Positions 43,201 through 57,907 of a stretch of DNA of 64,000 nucleotides are shown piece after piece. The stretch covers positions 1 through 64,000 of the forward strand of contig QPFY01000018.1 in the NCBI GenBank assembly GCA_003665825.1, read 5' to 3'. The notes below the pieces were generated by a model. It did not search any database. It had not been told where the DNA came from and worked only from the letters and a program-made list of their open reading frames with translations. The position numbers and the translations under genes were made by a program. Within the stretch, counting starts at the first letter, position 1. The number at the start of each line of letters is the position of its first letter. The stretch is from Microbotryum silenes-acaulis. Its lineage: Eukaryota > Basidiomycota > Microbotryomycetes > Microbotryales > Microbotryaceae.

Positions 43201-44861
43201 CTACGTCTTTGTCACTGTACCCGGCCCCAAACCCGTCCAGCAAACCTGCGGCGATCATCTTCTGTATAGAGGATGGGGCAAGATGGCCGAGGCAGCGGTG
43301 AAGGGTAAGCAGGGGCACGGTAGACTCAGAACGCGAGAGAAGGGCAAGCTGCTGACACTTGGTGTGATCCGCGTCCAAAAGGTAGAGACCGTCGTTAACC
43401 CTGGTACCGTGAGCAATGGCCTGGCCGTCCTTGGCGATGTCGATGCCGTCGCTGGTGAAGGCGAGTCGAACGCGGTCGGTGTCGCAGAGGCGAGAAACAG
43501 AGAGGAGGTTGACGTGGAGGCCCGGCGTGTGCAGAACGCCACGCAGCGTGATCGGATGTCCGGTCTTGGCAACGAACGCTACGTCCCCCATACCAATGGC
43601 CGTGATACCGCCGGCGATGCCGCCGATCTTGGTGTGCGCCGTCTGGCGATAAGCCGTGAATAGAGAGCGATCGGCGACCATGTGTGCCGTGGCGCCCGAG
43701 TCGACTACAAAGGCGTCAGTCGGGAGTTGCCGGCGAGCGAACAGGCAGGAGGCGAAATAGCCGATGTTAGGCTGTTGAGCGGCGGGGAGAGACGTGTCGT
43801 CCTGGTTGTCGTCGCCGGTGTGTTTCTGTTCGCCCCGGTGCTTGCAGTCGAGGGCCCAGTGACCTTTCTTGTGGCAGCGGCGGCAGGGGCCGGCGGGCGG
43901 GTGTGTCGCCCGTGAGGTGCAGTCGCGCAGACGGTGGCCGGGGGCGCGGCAGGCGGGACAAGGGGAGGCGGTGGCGAGCATGGCCGAGTGCGATGACGAG
44001 AGTCCCGCCGAGCGAAGCTGGATGCGAATGCGATCCGTCAGCGTCGTGAGTTCCGGGAGGTCGCGTTGGTTGCGCTGCTCGTCCGTGAACGTGAGTCGGA
44101 AGCTGTCGAGGCAGGGTGGGACCATGGCGAGCACGTGAGTGGCGAGCACGTCGTTGAGCGAGGTTTTGGCGTCGCGGATTTCCTGCGCGATCGACATGTA
44201 TTCACGGAGCCACGTGTCGTACGCCTCGACGGAGGCAGGCATCTTCCTGAAGTCCCAAAGGCGGGCGAACAACTCGAGGGTACGAGTGGCGTCGTCCGGT
44301 GCGAAACGAGCCTTGAGTGCGGCGAAGATGCGTGGTGCCGACAGGTCGTCGCTGGGGATGGTGTCGAGGGTGGCTGAGACGTCGGCTGAGTCGATCGAGC
44401 CAACGATGATTTCACGCGCGGCGTCGTCACGGGCGGCAAGCTGGTCGGCCGTCCACGTCGGGGGAATGACACCGTCAAGAACGTAACCACGGGCTTGATT
44501 TGGAAGCGCGAGACGGAGTTGACGTAACCAGTTTGTAAACGACTTAGGGCCGTCAAGGCGAGCGTGCTTGGGGAACACGACTTTTGATGCGGTGGCGGTG
44601 TTTGCCTGCGTGGCAGTGACGGGCGGGGAGGCGGCGGCGGCGGCAGGGGGCTGTGAGGCCTGTAGAGCGGCAAGCTGTGCCTGTAGCGTGGCGATTTGCA
44701 CGCTGATCGAAGGGTCAGGGGAGCTGATGTCCCTGGGGGGCGAAGGCGGGGCGGGGGAGCTGTCCATGCTGCGATGGTGCGATGGGCTGGGGCGGCTCGA
44801 GTGGCTGGGCTCGAGGGAAAAATTTCAAGCGGCGGGGCTGGTAGCTCGTGGGCTTATAACC

Positions 44862-45190
44862 TATTCGATCAACTCTACTACGTCAGCGATGTAGTTATAG
44901 CCAAGAGTGATGAATATCATTTCAACATACCTATTCGATCAACTCTACTACGTCAGCGATGTAGTTATAGCCAAGAGTGATGAATAGGAATCTAACAGTA
45001 AGGGAGCCGCGCGCCCCAAGTCCTCAGCCAGCGAGCCTCGGGGCTGAGCCAATGTGCCAGGCTCGCTGCGCGCGCCTAAGTCCTGGGCCGATGCGCCCGG
45101 CTCGCTCCGCGCGCCTAAGTCCTGGGCCGATGCGCCCGGCTCGCTCCGCGCGCCTAAGTCCTGACCCGAGCGGAGAGTGGATTCCTCACA
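44862..45190 (-). repeat. C2 5' LTR
   Basis: 329 bp, long form. The GT...AG unit, read on the minus strand, occupies 44861-44930, its last G falling in the PBS. Confidence 0.92.
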
Positions 45191-47667
45191 CTGGGTCTCC
45201 CACTCGTTCTCAACGGCAAGGGCGAGCAGCAGGCGATGGGAGGCGGCGCGGCCAGTAGGCGAGAACGAGTCAATTTGCTCACCCCGACGCCTCTGCATGT
45301 CCCCACGCGCAACGAGGCGAGCTTTGTACTTTACGATTTTGCCCTCGGCGTCGCGCTTCACCATGAGGACCCACATACTGCCGATTATGATAGCCCCGCG
45401 AGGGGGACGAAGCGGCTTGGAAAATGTTTGCTTCGCCGCCAGTGCGCCCTCCTCGGTCGCCATGGCCGCCAGCCAGTAGTCGCGGAACGAACCAGCGAGT
45501 GCCGCGCGAACGGAAGGGGCGTCGTCCTTGTCGACTTTGGCAAGAAAGGCAGTCGCTTCCTCGTACGAGTACAGCTGGACGTCGGGATCGTCCTCGTCAA
45601 AGTCCTCGATCGAGACGGAGGCGTGCGCGGCGAACTCCAAGTCGTGAGCCGCGCGGGCGAAACCCAGGTAGTCAGGGGGGCGACGAGCACGAGTGGAACG
45701 ATCACCTACAGGAGGGGCGTTCGCCGGACCCGGATTGGAGAACACGAGGGAGGGCGGGACAGGTGGGGCCACAACGTCGACCGGACCAGCCGCGGGCGGG
45801 ACAGCAACGGCGGGGGCAACAGCGGGAGCGGCTGCGACGGCGGGTGCGACGCCCGCAGGATTGACAGTATCGTCGTCGTCAGGGGGAAGGTCGGGCGGAG
45901 GAACTCTGCGCGGGACGGACGGATAGGACAGAACGGCGGGCGCAACAACAGTAGGTACAGGGTTTGCCGCGGCGGGGAAGAAGCGATCTTCGAAGAACTT
46001 GGCCTGAGACGACTCGAAGACCTTGTTGCCAACCGGGTCGTAGAAGCGCCAGGCCTTAGAGCGCAAAGAGTACCCGACAAAGTAGCACAGGCGCGAACGC
46101 GGAGCCAACTTGTTGGAACGTTGCTCGGGAGTGAACGGTACCTGGGCGGCGCAGCCCCAGGTTTTGACACAATCGATGCGGGGACGACGGGTGGACGTAA
46201 CGGGACTCGCAGCGGCGTGAAGAACGGCATCAGGGGTGCGCTGCTGCAGAGGCGACGACGGGAGGAGGTTGATAACGTAGATGGCCGCCTGCGCAGCCTC
46301 TTCCCACAGCGATGACGGCAGTCCCGAACGATGAAGCCACGCCCGAACAGAGTTGAAAATCGTATGCCAACTCCGCTCCTGTATGCCCATCTGACCGTGC
46401 TCGTATGCCGTGGATAGCTCGTGAAAAATGCCCCGCTCAGCAAGCCAATCCCGGAGGTCGTTGTTGACGAACTCACCCCCCCTATCCGTGCGCAAGGTCG
46501 CCACTCCCGGGCCAGCATACTGGATTTTCGACATCGCAACGAAGCCCTTGAGTACGGACGAAGCCTCGCTCTTGAGCCAAATGCCGCGAGCCCAGCGGAA
46601 ACGCGAGTATTCATCCGTGACACCGCACAGATATCGGACGCCGGAGAGAGCAGGGACAGGGGAAGGCCCCCACACGTCGGCGAAGACCCGAGCGAAAGGT
46701 GCGTCGGCGGGTGGGGGCAGACACGGCCTTGCCGGAGCAGCAGGCATCGCACTGATCAAGGAGACGAAGTTGATCCCGGGTTACAGCAGAGATGTCGAGG
46801 GAAATGTCGCCCGACTTAGCAACTTCTACCAAACGACCCCAGGACAGATGACCCAAACGCTGATGCCAAAGCACTACATCTGTAGGCAAGGAGGTGGCTG
46901 TCAGCGCGTGGTGATCCGCCAGAGGAGGTGAGGCCGGACTCGCCTGGAGAACGTAGTGGTTGCGATCGAGAGCGAAGGTGAGACTCGAAGCCGGACCCGA
47001 GACGGTGAGACCAGAGTGTGCACCTGCGGCGTCGCAAATCCCAGACAGCTGGTACCCATCCTTCATGAGACTGGCAAGAGAGACGAGCTCGGCGGACAGA
47101 CCCGGGACGAGAAGGACGTCGCGGAGCTCGAGAGGCGCGCCATTGGCGTCAAAGCGAAGGGTGCCCTTGCCAACAGCCATGGCGCTGGACTTGAATGCGC
47201 CGACTACGCGCACCCGCTCCGTCGTGAAAGGCTGGAAGTCGACCAAGAGATCCCGACGAGTGGTCATGTGGCGCGTCGCCCCCGAGTCGAGGAGGTAGCG
47301 GGGATCGTCGTGCAAGTACAGCGCAGAGACTTCGGTGTCAAGGGCGACCTCGGCAAAATAGTTCACGTAAGAGTCGTCGTCAACCGATGGGTTGGGACCG
47401 TACTCAGCCACGAGCGCCATCGCGTCGGCCGTGCCGATGGAGATGTTGTGCTTGGCTAAGACGGCAACCCGACGACGGGACAGTTCGGTCGAGGGGACGG
47501 TACATTCGTCGCCAAGATGACCCTGCTTGTAGCATTTCCGACACTGCGACGGGCCCAGCCTCAGGCGACCGTTCTGCGCAACCCCGTGCGGCCACTTGTC
47601 CACGAGACCCGGTACCTTCGAAGCCGAGAGAAAACTGGACTTCGGTTTGCCTGACAAACGAGCGGGG
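45191..47667 (-). pseudogene. Y2 Gag end-protease-integrase-linker
   Basis: Minus-strand Y2 from the Gag C-terminus ([13 protein letters not shown], zinc knuckle [14 protein letters not shown]) through the protease [11 protein letters not shown] and HHCC to the integrase and linker. A 20-bp deletion relative to Y1 at about 46714 (after GKAVSAP) shifts the frame between HHCC and the integrase core. The core then reads on in another frame ([23 protein letters not shown]) to the C2 target. The 5' LTR and most of Gag are cut off by A3 at 47668. Confidence 0.85.
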
Positions 47668-47972
47668 TGTGAAGAGTCCACTCTCAGCTCGACAGGGGCG
47701 CCTCGGTCGTTGCGCGCGCGCGCTAGCCCGCCCCCTTGCGGTGGCGACTTGGGCGCGCCGGCGCCCGCTAGGCCGCCCCCTTGCGGTGGGGACTTAGACG
47801 CGCACGACTGCCTCAGCCCGCCGGCGATTTCGCCCGCGGCTGACTTAGGGACGTTCATTGCCACGCGCCTGGGCCTATCCCAGCGCGGCCCCTCTTTCTG
47901 TTTCTTAGCTTCCTTCTCATCACTTCTGTTCGACGCTCAACCTCTCCTGACAGTAGTGGTGATCGTCTCATA
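47668..47972 (+). repeat. A3 5' LTR
   Basis: 305 bp, TGTGAAGAGTCC to CGTCTCATA, followed by PBS GGTTATAAGCCC (47973-47984). Contains GC-rich repeats (gcccccttgcggtgg). No GT...AG unit. Confidence 0.9.
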
Positions 47973-47980
47973 GGTTATAA

Positions 47981-50899
<2,919 letters not shown>

Positions 50900-51207
50900 T
50901 GTTGAATTCCATACACTCTTGCTTAGATCAATCTCCAATCCGCGCCGCGCCTGGCTAGCCGCGCCGCTTGGACCTCTCTTTGGACTTAGAGATATTTCGC
51001 ACACTCGCACTGCGCGCCTCTTTAGTCTTCCCCCTAACGCTCCAAACTACTCCCTTACAACCCGTACTCTGTCTCGTGTACTTACTGGTTGCCGATCCAG
51101 GTTAGTTGCAATCCTAACGCTCCAAACTACTCCCTTACAACCCGTACTCTGTCTCGTGTACTTACTGGTTGCCGATCCAGTCCCCTCTCGAGACATACGG
51201 TTTAACA
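50900..51207 (+). repeat. Z 5' LTR (long form)
   Basis: 308 bp, TGTTGAATTCC to GGTTTAACA. It equals the 228-bp solo LTR at 29901 plus exactly 80 bp (51101-51180). The left flank in A3 is caggct; the other end is outside the window. Confidence 0.88.
51101..51180 (+). other. Intron-like duplicated unit in Z LTR
   Basis: 80 bp beginning GTTAGTTGCAAT right after GATCCAG and ending with a second copy (about 67 bp) of CTAACGCTCC...GCCGATCCAG. A TACTTACTGG branch-like motif lies about 20 nt before the final AG. The first 12 bases are identical to those of the unit in the B LTRs, although the two LTR families are otherwise unrelated there. Confidence 0.65.
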
Positions 51208-51218
51208 GGTTATGAGCC
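51208..51218 (+). promoter_or_regulatory. Z primer-binding site with micro-uORF
   Basis: GGTTATGAGCC is the exact complement of the initiator tRNA-Met anticodon arm. Its ATG opens a four-codon ORF (M-S-P-S-stop, 51212-51226) just before the Z ORF start at 51239. Confidence 0.7.
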
Positions 51219-51238
51219 CGAGCTAAAGCTGCTCCACG

Positions 51239-51615
51239 ATGCCACCACCACCATCGTCACTTGCGACCGTCATGATCGTCTTCGTCATCTTCATCGCCCT
51301 GTACCACACTGTTACGACCGCCCTCGCCCATGCGACAGGCCGTTACCGCACCATGACGCAACTTGACACGTCGCACCTGGACCCAACTGTGAGCGTGACA
51401 GTTCGGCCCAGCGTGAACGTCGCCGCACTCCTAGGTCGTCTACAACCGAACCGTGAACTCCACCTTCCCAACGACACTCTTGTACTCGACTCGGGCGCCT
51501 CCCACCATATGGTCAAGGACGCGTCTCTCTTCGACGTCTGGCACACACGGTCGCACATCGCCGTTGATGGCGCTGGTGGATCACTCATGGCCCAAGGAAC
51601 CGGCTCGATCACGAT
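51239..51615 (+). CDS. Z polyprotein, N-terminal part (no Gag; TM segment then protease)
   Basis: The ORF starts only 20 bp after the PBS. Residues about 8-30 (LATVMIVFVIFIALYHTV...) are strongly hydrophobic and look like a membrane anchor or uncleaved signal. About 50 hydrophilic residues follow, then the protease active-site block LVLDSGASHHMV near residue 82. There is no Gag domain and no zinc knuckle ahead of it. The frame continues, after the X2 target acgat (51611-51615), at 62339 (RTSKQRTIKLCNVYYVPDLPANLISV), which completes the protease. A Gag-less copia Pol with a membrane segment is unusual. Start-site choice is fair, as it is the first ATG after the PBS uORF. Confidence 0.75.
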
Positions 51616-52103
51616 TATGAAGTTACGACGACTGCTCAAGCAGTGGTAAGGCTCTGATCGACGGACCAAGGAGACCAGACCAAGAAGTTGCTTGTTACAC
51701 ACCTGCTCAAGCAGTGGTAAGGCTCTGATCGACGGACCAAGGAGACCAGACCAAGAAGTTGCTTGTTACACACCTGCTCAAGCACTACAGTGAGTTATGA
51801 TAGCTAGTAAAGATAAAGGAAGAAGGAAATGTAGTGCTCACCTGCTCAAGCAGTGGTAAGGCTCTGATCGACGGACCAAGGAGACCAGACCAAGAAGTTG
51901 CTTGAGCAGGAGAGAGAGAAGCGCGGAGCCATTTGGCTCGGGTGAGCGCGCGGCTGGGTCTGCCACCTTTGTCAGGCGCACGGACCCAACCCAGGAAAGG
52001 GAGAGAGCCTAGGTGTGGAAGGCAGGCCAAAAAGGAGGTAAGATGAGACCAAGAAAAGGAGGCATGATGCGAGAAGGAAACATAAGAGTTTGTCAATCTC
52101 ACA
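51616..52103 (-). repeat. X2 3' LTR
   Basis: 488 bp with three tandem GT...AG units on the minus strand, next to tatgaagttacgacga. A seven-C run (polypurine tract on the minus strand) adjoins at 52104. Confidence 0.9.
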
Positions 52104-52121
52104 CCCCCCCTACTTCGAGTA

Positions 52122-53674
52122 TCAGGGAGTGCAGACACCAAGTCGACCGCGGTGCCGAGCGAACAGGTCGCGAGACAAAGCCTTGGTGAAGATATCGGCC
52201 GTCATCTCGCCGGTGGCAATGTACTGTACACTGATGTCACCCAGGGAGACCATATCCCGGACGAAGTGTTCGCGGAGCCGAATATGCCGAGTGCGAGCGT
52301 GGAAGACCGGATTCTTGGTGAGGGCATTGGCACCTTGGTTGTCGCCATAGATGAGAACCGGCCGAGAGGAGGGAAGCCCAAGCTCACCAAAGAGCTGACG
52401 CAGGAAGATAGCCTCCTTGCCAGCGTGCGACAAGGCCAGGTACTCGGCGTCACAAGTAGAGTCGGCAACCCGCGACTGGAGGCGAGATGACCACGAGACG
52501 GCCGCGCCTGCGAAGACAAAGGTGTAACCCATGGTCGACTTTGAGGACATGGCGCAGGCACCCCAGTTGCAGTCGGAGTAGCCAACCAAGGGCGCCGGAT
52601 CCCCGCGGGTGTAGCGTAGGCCGTGAGACAGAGTGCCGGCGAGGTAGCGAAAGGCGTGCTTGACAGCGCCCCAGGCAGCAGCAGACGGGGACTGAGAGAA
52701 CCGAGCCAAGTAACCGACGGTGTAGGCCAGGTCGGGGCGAGTACCGGTCGAGGCGTACATGAGGGAGCCAATCGCTTGCAGATACCGAGTGCGATCCGGA
52801 AAGGGAGTAGGCTGGAGTTCGACTTCAAGGCGAAGGTCGGCCTGCATGGGTGTGGCGACAGGGTGGGCGTCGGACATGCCGAAACGAGCGAGGACGTCCT
52901 TGAGGTATTGCTCTTGACTGAGGGAGATGGAGCCGTCGGCAGAACGCCGAATCTGGATACCAAGTACGTATTCCGCCTCACCAAGTCGTTTGACACCATA
53001 GCGCTGCTCAAGGCCCTGGAGGGTACGCTCGATCTCTGGGAGGGAAGGGCTGATCATGAGCAAGTCATCGACATAGAGCGCGATATAGTGGCGCTCATCA
53101 CCGACAGTTCGGACATAAACGCAGTGGTCAGACTCCGTGGCGACGTAGCCAAGAGCCGACAAAGCAGAGTCGATCTCGTCGTTCCAGATACGTCCGGCCT
53201 GGCGCAAGCCGTAGAGTGACCGGTGCAGTTGGAGGACCTTGCCGGGCATGTAGATCCCTTCGGGCACGCGAATGTACAGGGGGGTGTCCAGTTTACCGTG
53301 GAGATAGGCCTTGTCGATGTCGGCCTGATGGACGTGGTACCCATGAGCGGCTGCAAGGGCCAGGAGTGCGCGAATGGATGTGAACTTAGCGACGGGTGCG
53401 AAGGTCTCATCGAAATCAATGCCGGAACGCTGAGAGTCACCACGAGCAACCAGTCGGCCTTTGTAAGACTTGATGTGGCCGTGTTGGTCGCGTTTCGTGC
53501 GGAAGACAAAGCGCGAGCCGAGGACTTTGGAGTCTGCAGGCACGAGGGACTCATCAATTGGTGTGAAGGCCGAGAAATCCCGGGAGAGCGAGTCGAATTC
53601 GGCCTGGGCAGCGAGACGCCACTCGTCTGCTTGCGGGGTTGCCATCGCAGCGCGCCAGTGAGGAGGGTCCCGGG
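52122..53674 (-). CDS. X2 RT-RNase H (C-terminal part)
   Basis: Continues from the interruption at DPPHWRAAMATPQADEW. It includes [63 protein letters not shown] and TADIFTKALS, ending at 52122 (GVCTP). Nearly identical to X1 and fully open. Codons beyond 53674 in this frame come from the inserted LTR. Confidence 0.9.
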
Positions 53675-54559
53675 TGTTGAATTTCATTCTACTACAAGCG
53701 TTCGAACACTTCAACTTTGGGCCGCCGTTTGTCAGGACCGCCCAGTTTTCGGCGCCTCTTTCGCCGCCGCGCGCCTTCGCCTCGGCGCCTTTGCCCTCGC
53801 TGCCAAGCCGCCCCCCAGTCTTTCGCCTCGGCGCCTTCGCCTTCACAGCCAAGCCGCCCCCCTTTTGTTCGCCGCTCCCGCGCCAGCCTGTTCAACTCAC
53901 GCTCGCGCGCCGCCGCCTCCACATCGGAACTTAGTCGGTCTACTTCTCCTGTCTTGCCAAGCCGTTGCCTCCGCCTAGCCACCGCCAGCTTGCCGCCACC
54001 GTCCTCATGTCTCATCGGCCATCCAGTGTATCGCCCATGCATGACGCCCGTTGTTCGCAACCTGGATCTTGTTGCTACGGATTGCCCAGCTCACCAACAC
54101 TCGACCAAGGTAGATAAGTTTCCCTTCGTGTACATCGTCCAACACGACACCCCTCAGAGCCTTGATGGTCCGCTTGGAGTTCGGTCTTGTAGCTTCGCAT
54201 TGTGCTAGCCCAGTTTGTCTTAGCGCGGCCCCTTGCTAGAACCTCACCCGACTCGCGCGCCCCTGTGCCTTTCTTCCTCTTCTCTACCGCTTCCCAACAT
54301 TAGCCAGACAGCTAATCTTCGGTAGAGAACAGGTTAGTTGCAATCATCATACCGCTTCCCAACATTAGCCAGACAGCTAATCTTCGGTAGAGAACAGATC
54401 GTCCAGCCGCACCGCGTCCGTCTCATCAGACCGCGCCAGTGCCGCCTCACGACTTCTCCTGTCGACCGTCCGTCGCATCCTTGCCACGTCGACGCTCCAC
54501 TAGTAGCCCTAGCGGTCGCTACGCCAAATTCCGATAAGCCCTACAGTCCACATTCAACA
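53675..54559 (+). repeat. B LTR 1
   Basis: 885 bp, TGTTGAATTTCATT to CACATTCAACA, a near-palindromic terminal octamer. It is GC-rich in the first third and contains the 65-bp GT...AG unit at 54333-54397. Confidence 0.93.
54333..54397 (+). other. Intron-like duplicated unit in B LTR
   Basis: 65 bp beginning GTTAGTTGCAAT after GAGAACAG and ending with a second copy (47 bp) of ACCGCTTCCC...GAGAACAG. GCTAAT lies about 22 nt before the AG. Repeated at 56507-56571 and 58681-58745. Missing from the solo B-type LTR at 37484-38511. Confidence 0.65.
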
Positions 54560-54563
54560 GGTT

Positions 54564-55733
54564 ATGAGCCTACTTCGACCCGAACTGCCCAGATTCCCCC
54601 CAGCACCCACGAACCCTGCCGACGACACAGCCTCGGCCGCACCTGCCCACACCGAACCACCCGTACCCGACGAAGCCGACGGCACAATGTCCAGCCACGT
54701 TGACCCCACCCTGGCCGCCAGCATTGACGAGCGCATCCACATGGAAGTCCAACGTCGCCTCCGAGAATTCACCATGTCCCCTAGCCCGGCCCCAGATCGC
54801 AGACCCCACCACAACATCGACATCCCCCGCCACCTTTCAAGCTGGCCGGCCGACGCTCTCCTTTCTGGTGTTGAAACCTTCCGCGTTTGGAACCGCACGT
54901 TACAAGACCGCGTAGGTACTACGATCTACGCCTACATCACCACTGGACACCTACCCGACCGTGCCGACGACATCGACCGTGAGAATGTCGAAATCTTTGC
55001 CGTCCGCCAAGTCTCCGATGGCGTCGCAAGTAACGTCCGCAAGTCCCTGCTCACCGTCGCCTCGACGCAACAACGCGCCCAGGCCTACTACGAACATCTT
55101 GACCACGAGTACAACCCTACGTCGGCACAGTCTACCCTTCGTATGCTTCACTCATTCTTCAACATCACCCGTGCCCCCATCGAAGAAAAGGGCTTCGTCG
55201 AATGGATGACCGACTTCCTCGACCACTCAAACTGTCTCGAGTCCGCCAATATTACAATCACCGACGTCATCACCGCCCGAGCACTTACCCTCATCCCCGA
55301 CGAACTAGATGCGTTCCGACAATACATGGAACTGCACAACACGGACAAACTTCCAACACCGGCAAACCTGATGGCCCTCGCACACAAGCAGGTCAAAAAC
55401 CATCACGACACTCGAAACGCCGGCTCGAACGTCACCGCATTCGCAGCAACCTCCTCGAACACTCCGTCATCGAACAAACCTAACACTTCATCCCGATCGT
55501 CGCAACTACCACCGGCCCGATACATGTGCCCTGCCTGTAAGATCAGCGTGCACCGCGTCCGTGACTGCCCCGACGACGAAGCACGACAACGTTACATCGA
55601 TCGCCGCAACCGACAACCACAACAACCTGTGGATCAGAATACAGACACCCCAGAGGACGCACCCGTTGTAGCATCCATCTCAAGGTTCCAAGATTTACCA
55701 GACCCCTCAACGCGCCTCGGCCAGAATTGGTAA
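54564..55733 (+). CDS. B Gag (copy 1)
   Basis: 389 codons. The ATG at 54564 is inside the PBS (GGTTATGAGCC, 54560-54570). The Gag body contains DERIHMEVQRRLREF, HLSSWPADALLSG, RQVSDGVASNV, EYNPTSAQSTL, EEKGFVEWM and TDVITARALTLIPDELD, a copia-like UBN2/DUF4219-type capsid arrangement. One zinc knuckle, CPACKISVHRVRDC (C-x2-C-x4-H-x4-C), is near residue 318. It ends well before the 3' LTR, with a short non-coding stretch and a polypurine run. No Pol domains at all. It should form particles and must borrow Pol in trans. It resembles the plant TR-GAG class in organisation. Confidence 0.9.
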   Translation: MSLLRPELPRFPPAPTNPADDTASAAPAHTEPPVPDEADGTMSSHVDPTLAASIDERIHMEVQRRLREFTMSPSPAPDRRPHHNIDIPRHLSSWPADALLSGVETFRVWNRTLQDRVGTTIYAYITTGHLPDRADDIDRENVEIFAVRQVSDGVASNVRKSLLTVASTQQRAQAYYEHLDHEYNPTSAQSTLRMLHSFFNITRAPIEEKGFVEWMTDFLDHSNCLESANITITDVITARALTLIPDELDAFRQYMELHNTDKLPTPANLMALAHKQVKNHHDTRNAGSNVTAFAATSSNTPSSNKPNTSSRSSQLPPARYMCPACKISVHRVRDCPDDEARQRYIDRRNRQPQQPVDQNTDTPEDAPVVASISRFQDLPDPSTRLGQNW

Positions 55734-55848
55734 AGTTACCCCTCCGCCCCGCGCCCAGGTCCCCCTACACCGGTCACTACCTCGTCGATTACACTACTTG
55801 CCTCAACCTCCCTTCGTGCTCTTATGGAAGCGTTCGAACGAGGGGGGG

Positions 55849-56733
55849 TGTTGAATTTCATTCTACTACAAGCGTTCGAACACTTCAACTTTGGGCCGCC
55901 GTTTGTCAGGACCGCCCAGTTTTCGGCGCCTCTTTCGCCGCCGCGCGCCTTCGCCTCGGCGCCTTTGCCCTCGCTGCCAAGCCGCCCCCCAGTCTTTCGC
56001 CTCGGCGCCTTCGCCTTCACAGCCAAGCCGCCCCCCTTTTGTTCGCCGCTCCCGCGCCAGCCTGTTCAACTCACGCTCGCGCGCCGCCGCCTCCACATCG
56101 GAACTTAGTCGGTCTACTTCTCCTGTCTTGCCAAGCCGTTGCCTCCGCCTAGCCACCGCCAGCTTGCCGCCACCGTCCTCATGTCTCATCGGCCATCCAG
56201 TGTATCGCCCATGCATGACGCCCGTTGTTCGCAACCTGGATCTTGTTGCTACGGATTGCCCAGCTCACCAACACTCGACCAAGGTAGATAAGTTTCCCTT
56301 CGTGTACATCGTCCAACACGACACCCCTCAGAGCCTTGATGGTCCGCTTGGAGTTCGGTCTTGTAGCTTCGCATTGTGCTAGCCCAGTTTGTCTTAGCGC
56401 GGCCCCTTGCTAGAACCTCACCCGACTCGCGCGCCCCTGTGCCTTTCTTCCTCTTCTCTACCGCTTCCCAACATTAGCCAGACAGCTAATCTTCGGTAGA
56501 GAACAGGTTAGTTGCAATCATCATACCGCTTCCCAACATTAGCCAGACAGCTAATCTTCGGTAGAGAACAGATCGTCCAGCCGCACCGCGTCCGTCTCAT
56601 CAGACCGCGCCAGTGCCGCCTCACGACTTCTCCTGTCGACCGTCCGTCGCATCCTTGCCACGTCGACGCTCCACTAGTAGCCCTAGCGGTCGCTACGCCA
56701 AATTCCGATAAGCCCTACAGTCCACATTCAACA
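55849..56733 (+). repeat. B LTR 2 (shared)
   Basis: 885 bp, same as LTR 1; serves as 3' LTR of copy 1 and 5' LTR of copy 2. Unit at 56507-56571; PBS follows at 56734-56744. Confidence 0.93.
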
Positions 56734-56737
56734 GGTT

Positions 56738-57907
56738 ATGAGCCTACTTCGACCCGAACTGCCCAGATTCCCCCCAGCACCCACGAACCCTGCCGACGAC
56801 ACAGCCTCGGCCGCACCTGCCCACACCGAACCACCCGTACCCGACGAAGCCGACGGCACAATGTCCAGCCACGTTGACCCCACCCTGGCCGCCAGCATTG
56901 ACGAGCGCATCCACATGGAAGTCCAACGTCGCCTCCGAGAATTCACCATGTCCCCTAGCCCGGCCCCAGATCGCAGACCCCACCACAACATCGACATCCC
57001 CCGCCACCTTTCAAGCTGGCCGGCCGACGCTCTCCTTTCTGGTGTTGAAACCTTCCGCGTTTGGAACCGCACGTTACAAGACCGCGTAGGTACTACGATC
57101 TACGCCTACATCACCACTGGACACCTACCCGACCGTGCCGACGACATCGACCGTGAGAATGTCGAAATCTTTGCCGTCCGCCAAGTCTCCGATGGCGTCG
57201 CAAGTAACGTCCGCAAGTCCCTGCTCACCGTCGCCTCGACGCAACAACGCGCCCAGGCCTACTACGAACATCTTGACCACGAGTACAACCCTACGTCGGC
57301 ACAGTCTACCCTTCGTATGCTTCACTCATTCTTCAACATCACCCGTGCCCCCATCGAAGAAAAGGGCTTCGTCGAATGGATGACCGACTTCCTCGACCAC
57401 TCAAACTGTCTCGAGTCCGCCAATATTACAATCACCGACGTCATCACCGCCCGAGCACTTACCCTCATCCCCGACGAACTAGATGCGTTCCGACAATACA
57501 TGGAACTGCACAACACGGACAAACTTCCAACACCGGCAAACCTGATGGCCCTCGCACACAAGCAGGTCAAAAACCATCACGACACTCGAAACGCCGGCTC
57601 GAACGTCACCGCATTCGCAGCAACCTCCTCGAACACTCCGTCATCGAACAAACCTAACACTTCATCCCGATCGTCGCAACTACCACCGGCCCGATACATG
57701 TGCCCTGCCTGTAAGATCAGCGTGCACCGCGTCCGTGACTGCCCCGACGACGAAGCACGACAACGTTACATCGATCGCCGCAACCGACAACCACAACAAC
57801 CTGTGGATCAGAATACAGACACCCCAGAGGACGCACCCGTTGTAGCATCCATCTCAAGGTTCCAAGATTTACCAGACCCCTCAACGCGCCTCGGCCAGAA
57901 TTGGTAA
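56738..57907 (+). CDS. B Gag (copy 2)
   Basis: Same 389-codon Gag as at 54564, no difference seen. Its ATG is again in the PBS of the middle LTR. Confidence 0.9.
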   Translation: MSLLRPELPRFPPAPTNPADDTASAAPAHTEPPVPDEADGTMSSHVDPTLAASIDERIHMEVQRRLREFTMSPSPAPDRRPHHNIDIPRHLSSWPADALLSGVETFRVWNRTLQDRVGTTIYAYITTGHLPDRADDIDRENVEIFAVRQVSDGVASNVRKSLLTVASTQQRAQAYYEHLDHEYNPTSAQSTLRMLHSFFNITRAPIEEKGFVEWMTDFLDHSNCLESANITITDVITARALTLIPDELDAFRQYMELHNTDKLPTPANLMALAHKQVKNHHDTRNAGSNVTAFAATSSNTPSSNKPNTSSRSSQLPPARYMCPACKISVHRVRDCPDDEARQRYIDRRNRQPQQPVDQNTDTPEDAPVVASISRFQDLPDPSTRLGQNW

